A DNA stretch of 6,152 nt. Source: Clostridia bacterium. GTDB taxonomy: Bacteria > UBA6262 > WVXT01. The notes under the pieces were generated by a model, which was not told the DNA's origin, made no database searches, and was given only the letters and a program-made list of their open reading frames with translations. Positions within the stretch are counted from its first letter, which is position 1. Each line of letters opens with the position of its first letter. Position numbers and translations under genes: made by a program. This document shows, piece after piece, positions 1 through 5,516 of the stretch. The stretch is taken from assembly GCA_030671905.1 (NCBI GenBank), contig DAOVHK010000084.1, forward strand, positions 1 through 6,152, read 5' to 3'.

Positions 1-498
1 CTGCCCAGTTTGAGAAAGATAAGGAGAATCTCTCAGTCACAAGCAGATGATTCCTTTATAGGAAGTGATTTTACTACAGAAGAGATTACCCTCCGCAGGT
101 GGGAAGACGAGACTTATGAGATTATCGGGAATAAGAAATTTGAAGGTTACCATTCCGAGTTTACGGGAAAGACCTATTACGAAGGTTTAGATTGCTACGT
201 GGTGGAAGCAAAACCAAAGAAGAAAGATTGGTACTATTCGAAAAGGATTGTCTGGATTGATAAGAAAACAGGAGCCAGTATCTATGATGAGATTTACGAT
301 TCTCTGGGGAGAAAGACAAGGACAATCTTTAGAGAATACCAAGAGTACGAGAAAGGGTATTTACCTCAGACATTACTGGAATGTAAAAACCTGAGAACCG
401 GGCATAAAACGGTGGTTACATTTGATAAGATAACATTTGATTCGGGTTTGAAAGAAAGGTTGTTTTCAGAAAAGACTTTGATGAGAAGTAAATGGTAA
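1..498 (+). CDS. LolA-like outer membrane lipoprotein-sorting protein, 3' part (5' end outside window)
   Basis: The frame is open from base 1, so this is the C-terminal 165 residues of a longer gene; the TTG at 10 is not a credible start. The fragment begins with LPSLRKIRRIS, then SFIGSDFTTEEI (visible residues 18-29) and WYYSKRIVWID (77-87). This layout is typical of the LolA_like family (PF17131 type): a beta-rich, lipid-binding fold related to LolA/LolB that is usually secreted to the periplasm. Its start and signal peptide cannot be seen. Members are commonly encoded beside RND/MMPL-type exporters and are thought to carry lipids or other hydrophobic molecules across the periplasm; that role is inferred from the family. 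Here it precedes an outer-membrane barrel gene by 68 nt on the same strand, probably in one operon. True LolA is less likely, because the conserved 'R-R-I / F-x-GSDF' region is characteristic of the LolA_like group. Family assignment is fairly sure; cargo is unknown. Confidence 0.82.
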   Translation: MPSLRKIRRISQSQADDSFIGSDFTTEEITLRRWEDETYEIIGNKKFEGYHSEFTGKTYYEGLDCYVVEAKPKKKDWYYSKRIVWIDKKTGASIYDEIYDSLGRKTRTIFREYQEYEKGYLPQTLLECKNLRTGHKTVVTFDKITFDSGLKERLFSEKTLMRSKW

Positions 499-510
499 AA
501 GTGAAAACTA

Positions 511-538
511 CCCGAAAAGACCTTATGGTCTATACGGG
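511..538 (+). repeat. Nested inverted repeat (stem-loop) between LolA-like and DUF1302 genes
   Basis: Two stacked 4-bp arms are visible: CCCG (511-514) pairs with CGGG (535-538), and GACC (519-522) pairs with GGTC (527-530) around a TTAT loop. They are separated by a symmetric 4x4 internal loop (AAAA/TATA). There is no T-run after it, so it is not a classical terminator. It lies 12 nt after the stop of the upstream gene and 15 nt before the Shine-Dalgarno site at 554-560. It could be an mRNA-stability or processing element, or a protein-binding palindrome, or chance. Confidence 0.4.
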
Positions 539-566
539 AGAGACTTAAATTCTAAGGAGGTTAAAG

Positions 567-1970
567 ATGAAGCGAGGAGTTAGTAGATTTTTAATTATTG
601 GGCTTATGGTTTTGGTGGCATCTTCAGTTTATGGTATCGATGTCGCTGAAAATGTTACCATTTCCGGGACAGTGAAGAATGAGACAGCGAGCCATCTGAA
701 AATGGGCGAGTTTATGAAGATCGAGAATACAGTCCAGATGGGAGTAGAGTATACACCAACAGAGTATCTACATCTATTTGGATTTTTCAGGTTTTATTAC
801 GATGCTGTTTTCGACGCTGAAGAACAATATGCACCTGTGAAAAGTGAACTTTACAGAACAAATGTTACTAATGATTGGCTCAGGGAGTTGTATGTGGATT
901 TCCTTTCAGAGAGGTTGGATGTGAGGTTAGGAAGGCAGCAGGTGGTTTGGGGAACGGCTGATGGTGTGAAGATATTGGATGCAGTAAATCCTACTGATAT
1001 GAGAGAGTTCACTCTCGATAACTATGCTGACAGCCGCATACCTCTGTGGATGGTTAAGTTAGAGTATGCGCCCACGGTTAATGGAACTTTCCAGTTTCTA
1101 GCCATTCCAGATTTCCAAGGCAACTATATTCCACCTTTTGGCGCACCATTTACTTTCCGGGCATCAGTGCTTGGTCAAGCGAAAGCCGTCGGTTGGCTTA
1201 TGGCGGGCGGAAGTGTTTCCTTCAACGAAGATGTGAAGCCAGATCCATGGAGTGATTTGTCAGATAGCACTATAGGTTTTCGCTGGCTTGATGTTGTGGG
1301 AGGATTCGAATATACTCTCAATTTCCTGTCTGGATTCTATCTTTCAGGAGCCAATTATTCCTGGTGGGAACCTGCTTTAATGGGACCGCCTAACCCAGCC
1401 GTTAATACCTTGAATATTCAGAAGAGGTATGAACGGATAAAACTATACGGAGCTTCGTTCACTAAGGCCCTGACTAAAGGGGCACTTTCTGGCTTGACCA
1501 TAAGGGGTGAATTTGCTTACATCCAGGGCGTTCCTACTTACTACGGAACAGATGGTTCGGTAGCAGGGATAGCGAAACTAGACAACTTCAACTATGTCCT
1601 GGGATTCGATAAGTCTCTGGTGACAAACTGGTTTGCCAGCCTGCAATTCATCCAGTTCATTACATCCAAGGATAGTTATCAGGGCAATAGTCTCCTGTTT
1701 GGACCAACATTGGGTCCAATGGATCGGGTAACTACCATGCTAAGCCTGAAGGTCTCTACAGATTTTATGCATGAGAGGCTTAAGCCGGAGATCCTGGTGA
1801 TATATGGATTGGGTAATGACTGGAAGATAACCCCTAAGGTCCAGTTTGAAATTATAGACAGTCTCGTAGCAGTTACGGGTGTCCATATTTTTGAAGGTGA
1901 CCCCCAGAATCTTTATGGGCAGTTTGCTGAGAGAGACGAGCTATTTTTTGAATTAAGGTTTGGATTCTAA
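567..1970 (+). CDS. DUF1302-type outer-membrane beta-barrel protein
   Basis: This is a 467-residue protein with an N-terminal signal peptide: basic MKRGVSR, a hydrophobic core at about 8-20 and a plausible cleavage after VYG-23. The mature part is rich in alternating aromatic/polar strands and ends in ELRFGF, the terminal Phe expected of outer-membrane barrels recognised by the BAM machinery. The family signature is clear: WLRELYVDF (104-112), GRQQVVWG (122-129) and DAVNPTDMREF (138-148), as in DUF1302 (PF06980-like) proteins. The ATG at 567 is set by AAGGAGG at 554-560, 6 nt upstream. It follows the LolA-like gene by 68 nt and is followed by an acyl-CoA ligase after 23 nt, so all three are probably co-transcribed. 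In the family, such barrels often sit with RND/MMPL exporters and LolA-like carriers, suggesting an outer-membrane channel or receptor for a hydrophobic compound; this role is inferred. It is slightly shorter than many members, with no sign of truncation. A porin-like or alginate-export-like barrel is the alternative. Confidence 0.82.
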   Translation: MKRGVSRFLIIGLMVLVASSVYGIDVAENVTISGTVKNETASHLKMGEFMKIENTVQMGVEYTPTEYLHLFGFFRFYYDAVFDAEEQYAPVKSELYRTNVTNDWLRELYVDFLSERLDVRLGRQQVVWGTADGVKILDAVNPTDMREFTLDNYADSRIPLWMVKLEYAPTVNGTFQFLAIPDFQGNYIPPFGAPFTFRASVLGQAKAVGWLMAGGSVSFNEDVKPDPWSDLSDSTIGFRWLDVVGGFEYTLNFLSGFYLSGANYSWWEPALMGPPNPAVNTLNIQKRYERIKLYGASFTKALTKGALSGLTIRGEFAYIQGVPTYYGTDGSVAGIAKLDNFNYVLGFDKSLVTNWFASLQFIQFITSKDSYQGNSLLFGPTLGPMDRVTTMLSLKVSTDFMHERLKPEILVIYGLGNDWKITPKVQFEIIDSLVAVTGVHIFEGDPQNLYGQFAERDELFFELRFGF

Positions 1971-1975
1971 GGGAG

Positions 1976-1983
1976 AAAGGAGG
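1976..1983 (+). promoter_or_regulatory. Ribosome binding site deciding the ligase start
   Basis: AAAGGAGG is a near-perfect anti-16S match, 10 nt before the ATG at 1994. A second ATG at 1987 is only 3 nt away and out of frame (stop after 14 codons), so spacing and the continuing frame both favour 1994. Confidence 0.75.
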
Positions 1984-1993
1984 AAGATGAAAA

Positions 1994-3505
1994 ATGAATG
2001 TAGGAAAAATTCTGGAAAAGAGTGTCAATAAGTTCGGAGACAGAGTAGCCATAATTTTTGAGGATGAGAAAGTCTCTTTCCGAGAGCTCGACCGTCTGGT
2101 GAATAATCTCTCCGCAGGTCTGATTGGAGAGGGCGTGAGGAAAGGTGACTGCGTGGCCACTTTTCTGCCGGATGAGATGGACATTGCTTTAAGTTATTAT
2201 GCTATCTTGAAAGTTGGCGCTATTCATGCTCCACTCGATGTGAGGCTTAAAGAGGAGGAAGTGAAGTTAATTTTTAGTGACGCTAAACCAGTGGTAATTA
2301 TTACCACCAGCCAGTTTCAGGATATGTTTCTCTCCATGAGAGGGGAAATTCCCAGTATAAAAAGCATCATCGTGGTGGGAGAAGAAGTGAAGCAAGGGTG
2401 TAAATCTTTCAAAGAGATGAGAGATAAAGATTCCTCCCGAGTTATTCCCGTGGAAGTTGAAGATGGAGATACAGCTCTTTATCTCTATACTTCAGGAACT
2501 ACTGCTAAACCAAAGGGAGTAATGGTGACTTTTGCCAACCTGGACTGGTTCCCTGAAGATATGCACGCTATATGGAAAACTAATGAAAATGACGTCCATT
2601 TACTCTCATTACCTGCTTCCCATATAAGTGGACCTATTCTTTTCAATCAAACGATTGTGAAGGGGATTGCCACTTCAATCTTGGGGGCTTTCAATCCCAG
2701 GAAATGGCTGGAGAATGTAGAGAAGAATCGTGTGACTATTATCCATTTCGTACCGCCGATGGCCAATGCACTGATACAGTTGAATCAATTTGAAAAGTAC
2801 GACTTGTCCAGATTAAGGTGCGTTGCCCTTATGGGGGCATATTCTACTCCCGGGCTGGTCAAGGAACTTGGAGAAAAAATGGGATTAAAACGATGTTGTC
2901 AGGGTTATGGATTAACGGAGACCTCTCCTCTACTCACCCTTGAGTCACCCGACAGCAATGCTCCCTTGGGAAACATTGGCAAGCCATTACCTGGCAAAGA
3001 AGTGAAGATAGTCGATGAGGACGGCGATGAACTTCCCGTGGGAGAGGTTGGTGAGATAGTTACTCGTGGGTCACACGTAATGAAAGGGTATCACAATGAC
3101 CCTGAAGCCACTGAGGAGATAATCAAGGATGGCTGGTTACACACGGGCGATTTAGCGCGGAGAGACGAGGATGGTTATATCTACATTGTGGGAAGGAAAC
3201 AGGACAGGATAAATGTGGGAGGATTGATGGTCTATGTTTCCGAGGTTGAGGACGTTCTTCACCACCATCCCAAGATAAAAGAAGTGGCAGTAGTGAGTAC
3301 TCCTGACCCAAAAAGAGGTGAGAGAATAAGAGCAGTTGTCGCCCTGAAAGAAGGAATGGAAGCTACGGATAAGGAGATAATCGATTACTGTCGCGAGAAA
3401 ATGGCAGACTACAAAGTTCCCAAGGAAGTTGAGTTCAGGGAGAGTCTTCCCAAGACAAAGACAGGGAAGATAGCCAGGGGAGAACTGGCTAAAACGAGCT
3501 CCTGA
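1994..3505 (+). CDS. AMP-forming acyl-CoA synthetase/ligase (ANL superfamily)
   Basis: This 503-residue cytoplasmic enzyme activates a carboxylic acid with ATP to an acyl-adenylate and then, most likely, transfers it to CoA. The core ANL motifs are in order: A3 P-loop TSGTTAKPKG (166-175), A5 GYGLTETSP (304-312), A7 with TGD (384-386, Asp386 for the AMP ribose), A8 hinge GRKQDRINVGG (400-410) and A10 PKTKTGK with the catalytic Lys492. Length is normal for a stand-alone medium/long-chain or aryl-acid CoA ligase. There is no carrier-protein or condensation domain, so it is not a peptide synthetase module. Small departures are Ala171 in the P-loop, where Gly is usual, and Val415 (VYVSEVE) where Pro is usual; neither removes a catalytic residue. 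The gene starts 23 nt after the DUF1302 barrel and ends just before a strong terminator, making it the last gene of that operon. This ties acid activation to the envelope genes. Substrate cannot be read from the sequence; fatty acids, aromatic acids or dicarboxylates are all possible. Confidence 0.93.
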   Translation: MNVGKILEKSVNKFGDRVAIIFEDEKVSFRELDRLVNNLSAGLIGEGVRKGDCVATFLPDEMDIALSYYAILKVGAIHAPLDVRLKEEEVKLIFSDAKPVVIITTSQFQDMFLSMRGEIPSIKSIIVVGEEVKQGCKSFKEMRDKDSSRVIPVEVEDGDTALYLYTSGTTAKPKGVMVTFANLDWFPEDMHAIWKTNENDVHLLSLPASHISGPILFNQTIVKGIATSILGAFNPRKWLENVEKNRVTIIHFVPPMANALIQLNQFEKYDLSRLRCVALMGAYSTPGLVKELGEKMGLKRCCQGYGLTETSPLLTLESPDSNAPLGNIGKPLPGKEVKIVDEDGDELPVGEVGEIVTRGSHVMKGYHNDPEATEEIIKDGWLHTGDLARRDEDGYIYIVGRKQDRINVGGLMVYVSEVEDVLHHHPKIKEVAVVSTPDPKRGERIRAVVALKEGMEATDKEIIDYCREKMADYKVPKEVEFRESLPKTKTGKIARGELAKTSS

Positions 3506-3537
3506 AATTCAAGATTCCGGGAACTGCTTAATCTACG

Positions 3538-3577
3538 AAAAGACCGCTAATTAATTATGGCATTAGCGGTCTTTTTT
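3538..3577 (+). terminator. Intrinsic terminator ending the LolA-like/DUF1302/ligase operon
   Basis: AGACCGCTAAT (3541-3551) pairs perfectly with ATTAGCGGTCT (3562-3572) around a 10-nt loop, and the six-T run starts at 3572. AAA (3538-3540) can extend the stem into the first part of the T-run. Beyond that, CTAC (3533-3536) and GTAG (3578-3581) are also complementary, so the inverted repeat is longer than a terminator needs. It lies 32 nt after the ligase stop. On the opposite strand a four-T tract follows the same stem, giving possible but weaker bidirectional activity. Confidence 0.9.
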
Positions 3578-3597
3578 GTAGAGGTCAAGAGAAAAAT

Positions 3598-3603
3598 AGG
3601 AGA
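3598..3603 (+). promoter_or_regulatory. Ribosome binding site supporting a TTG start for comF
   Basis: AGGAGA lies 5 nt before the TTG at 3609. An in-frame stop (TAG, 3597-3599) overlaps it, so the frame cannot start further upstream. No ATG or GTG precedes the conserved cysteines, so TTG is the only start that keeps the whole N-terminus. Confidence 0.7.
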
Positions 3604-3608
3604 GATTT

Positions 3609-4280
3609 TTGGCTACTTTCTGGGAACTTCTTTTTAATTTTTTCTTTCCCCTTCAGTGTATCAACTGCAGAAGATTGCTCACAGCCGATAATAAAGACCA
3701 TGTCTGTGGAGATTGCTGGAGCAGGATTATCTATCTCAACCGATCAATTGACATAAGGCTATCCTTAGAAGAAATATGGTCAGTAGCAGTATATGATGGG
3801 GTGTTGAGGAAGTTGATACATCAATTTAAATATAAAGAGAAGAAATATTTAGCCAATCCATTGGGGAAACTCATGGTCGATTTTGTGGAGGAGTACCTGG
3901 AAGAAGAAAAATTCGATTATATTATTCCCATCCCACTGGAGAAGGCCAGGCAAAAGAAGAGGGGTTACAACCAGGCAGAACTTTTAGCTCGGATTTTGGG
4001 AGAAGCGGTAAATAAACCAATATTGACCAATTTAGTGAAAAGAAGAAAGAAAACCAAGCCCCAGTTTGAACTGAACAAGAAAGAGAGGTTTGAGAACCTT
4101 TCCGGTGCCTTTGAAATCTCAGAATCAGTCAAAGAAGACGTCGCCACAATTGCAGGAAAGACAGTTCTACTATTAGATGACCTGGCAACTACAGGCGCAA
4201 CCCTGGATGAATGTGCCAAAACGTTAAAGAGGGCAGGAGTTAGTGAAGTTTATGCACTGGTCTTAGCCCATGGAATATAG
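3609..4280 (+). CDS. comF: ComF family protein (phosphoribosyltransferase fold)
   Basis: This is a 223-residue protein, near the usual ComF length. The N-terminus carries two CxxC pairs (Cys17/Cys20 and Cys33/Cys36), the zinc-ribbon-like element of the family. Next come YDGVLRKLIHQFKYK, then PIPLEKARQKKRGYNQAELL, both typical ComF blocks. The C-terminal part has the PRPP-binding loop VLLLDDLATTGAT (186-198), with Asp190-Asp191 and TTG at 194-196 intact. In naturally competent bacteria ComF homologues (ComFC, GntX, ComF) are needed for uptake or processing of transforming DNA; the biochemical reaction is not settled, and many non-competent bacteria carry the gene. It starts 31 nt after the upstream operon's terminator T-run, so it relies on read-through or on a promoter I cannot identify within or upstream of that terminator. 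The next gene, gap, has its own promoter. Start is TTG, chosen on the ribosome site at 3598-3603. No DNA-uptake gene is visible nearby, so a competence role is not supported here. Confidence 0.9.
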   Translation: MATFWELLFNFFFPLQCINCRRLLTADNKDHVCGDCWSRIIYLNRSIDIRLSLEEIWSVAVYDGVLRKLIHQFKYKEKKYLANPLGKLMVDFVEEYLEEEKFDYIIPIPLEKARQKKRGYNQAELLARILGEAVNKPILTNLVKRRKKTKPQFELNKKERFENLSGAFEISESVKEDVATIAGKTVLLLDDLATTGATLDECAKTLKRAGVSEVYALVLAHGI

Positions 4281-4303
4281 AATTAAAATGGTAGTTAGGA
4301 GTA

Positions 4304-4321
4304 GCTCCGATTCATCGGAGC
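4304..4321 (+). repeat. Perfect 7-bp hairpin upstream of the gap promoter
   Basis: GCTCCGA (4304-4310), loop TTCA, TCGGAGC (4315-4321). It lies 23 nt after the comF stop and 12 nt before the -35 hexamer. The following bases are ATCAAAAAATTC, with no T-run, so it is not a standard intrinsic terminator on the + strand. Nor is there a T-run on the downstream side of the - strand. It may be a weak or factor-dependent end for the comF transcript, or an operator-like palindrome for gap. Confidence 0.5.
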
Positions 4322-4333
4322 ATCAAAAAATTC

Positions 4334-4361
4334 TTGACTTTATTGGGTGAATTTATATAAT
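4334..4361 (+). promoter_or_regulatory. Sigma70-type promoter for gap-pgk
   Basis: TTGACT (4334-4339, one mismatch to TTGACA) and a perfect TATAAT (4356-4361) are separated by 16 nt. The expected start of transcription is near 4367-4369, leaving a leader of about 33 nt before the gap ATG. The location, in the 120-nt gap before a glycolytic operon, fits a strong housekeeping promoter. Confidence 0.82.
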
Positions 4362-4400
4362 AGCTGGAAGAGTAAATTAATAGAAGGGGGTAAGTGATAA

Positions 4401-5447
4401 ATGGCAACAAAAGTAGGTATTAACGGATTTGGAAGGATTGGAAGGCTGGTGCTACGAGCAGCCATTGCTGAAGGCATAAAAGAGCTCGATTTTGTAGCAG
4501 TTAATGATTTGACCGATGCTAAAACTTTGGCACATCTGTTTAAATACGATTCAACTTTTGGGACTTTTAAGGGCACAGTAGAGGTAAAGAACAGTTCCAT
4601 TATGATAAATGGGAAAGAGATAAAAGTCTTGTCCCAGAAGGACCCAGCCCAATTGCCCTGGAAAGATTTAGATGTTGATTTCGTCATAGAGTCGACGGGA
4701 AGATTTACCGACCCGGAAAAAGCCAAAGCCCATTTAGCAGCAGGAGCGAAGAAGGTAGTGATTACTGCCCCGGCAAAAGGCGAGGCTCTCACTGTGGTTA
4801 TGGGAGTAAATGAAGATAAATACGATAGCTCCAAACACGATGTGGTTTCCAACGCTTCCTGCACCACAAACTGTCTGGCGCCAATAGCCAAGGTTCTTCT
4901 GGATAAGTTCGGGATTGAACGGGGATTGATGACTACCATCCATTCTATTACTAATGACCAGGTTACTCTCGACTTTCCCCATAAGGATTTACGCCGTGCT
5001 CGAGCAGCTACTATGTCCATGATTGCTACCACTACCGGCGCAGCAAAAGCTATAGGATTGGTCCTGCCCGAATTAAAAGGCAAGATGGATGGTATGGCAA
5101 TACGCGTGCCTACTCCCAATGTCTCTGTGGTCGATCTGGTCATCGAGGCGAAAAGAGAGACGACTGTGGATGAGGTGAATAAGGTCTTCAAGGAGGCTTC
5201 CCAGGGGAAGCTGAGTAAGTATCTCGATTATACTAAGGAGCCATTGGTCTCCCGCGATTTTTATGGGAACAATAAATCTGCCATAGTAGATGGTCTTTCC
5301 ACAAGAGTGGTAGAAGGGAAGATGATAAAGGTTCTCGCCTGGTACGATAATGAGTGGGCTTACTCTTGTAGAGTGAATGATCTGGTCAGCTATATGGTGA
5401 AGTCAGAAGCCAAAAGCGGGTCCAAGGAAAAGGTGGCAACTCAATAG
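4401..5447 (+). CDS. gap: Glyceraldehyde-3-phosphate dehydrogenase, type I
   Basis: This 348-residue cytosolic enzyme of glycolysis/gluconeogenesis oxidises and phosphorylates glyceraldehyde 3-phosphate to 1,3-bisphosphoglycerate with NAD+. The Rossmann loop is INGFGRIGR (7-15), with Asp36 in VNDLTD placed to bind the NAD adenosine ribose. The catalytic site is SNASCTTNC with nucleophile Cys154; the partner is His181 in TTIHSITNDQ. The phosphate-site residues are TTTG (210-213) and Arg235 in RVPTPNVS. The acidic residue after the second beta strand plus Pro193 (DFPHKDLRRARA) favour NAD over NADP; this is an inference. Two small departures from the common pattern are Ile183 (often Tyr) and Ala209 (Pro in the usual IIPT/S). 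The C-terminal tail after SYMVKSE is a lysine-rich extension of about 12 residues. AAGGGGG (4384-4390) lies 10 nt before the ATG. It has its own promoter and is followed 69 nt later by pgk, the next step of the pathway. Confidence 0.97.
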   Translation: MATKVGINGFGRIGRLVLRAAIAEGIKELDFVAVNDLTDAKTLAHLFKYDSTFGTFKGTVEVKNSSIMINGKEIKVLSQKDPAQLPWKDLDVDFVIESTGRFTDPEKAKAHLAAGAKKVVITAPAKGEALTVVMGVNEDKYDSSKHDVVSNASCTTNCLAPIAKVLLDKFGIERGLMTTIHSITNDQVTLDFPHKDLRRARAATMSMIATTTGAAKAIGLVLPELKGKMDGMAIRVPTPNVSVVDLVIEAKRETTVDEVNKVFKEASQGKLSKYLDYTKEPLVSRDFYGNNKSAIVDGLSTRVVEGKMIKVLAWYDNEWAYSCRVNDLVSYMVKSEAKSGSKEKVATQ

Positions 5448-5452
5448 AGGTC

Positions 5453-5477
5453 ACCTTGCCGACTCGAGCCTCAAGGT
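5453..5477 (+). repeat. Possible stem-loop in the gap-pgk spacer
   Basis: ACCTTG (5453-5458) is complementary to CAAGGT (5472-5477) across a 13-nt loop that contains the palindrome CTCGAG. An alternative fold pairs AAGGTG near the end of gap with CACCTT just after its stop, using the same bases. No T-run follows. It may act in mRNA processing or differential expression of gap and pgk, or it may be chance. Confidence 0.3.
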
Positions 5478-5516
5478 CAGAGCCTTTAGCTTTATCTTAC
5501 GAAAAAGGTAAAAAGA

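Noticed and set aside
10..12. TTG as start of the first gene
   Set aside because: The frame is open to base 1, the residues before it (LPS) fit the family block, and no signal peptide or ribosome site is present. The gene is truncated by the window edge.
1987..2031. 14-codon open frame with ATG 3 nt after AAAGGAGG, overlapping the ligase start
   Set aside because: The spacing is too short for good initiation and the peptide has no attenuator-like content. The same ribosome site serves ATG 1994 at a normal distance.
1873..2184. Open frame on the - strand across the barrel/ligase junction
   Set aside because: It lies opposite coding sequence of two real genes, with no family-like motifs and a basic, serine-rich translation typical of an antisense shadow.
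4304..4321. Hairpin as an intrinsic terminator for comF
   Set aside because: No T-run follows on either strand (the + strand continues ATCAAAAAATTC), so it is listed as a stem-loop only.
4340..5191. Long open frame of 283 codons on the - strand opposite gap
   Set aside because: It is antisense to a clear GAPDH gene, its translation is low-complexity in Ser/Thr/Ala with no recognisable motif, and no ribosome site suits it. Such frames arise from codon bias of the sense gene.
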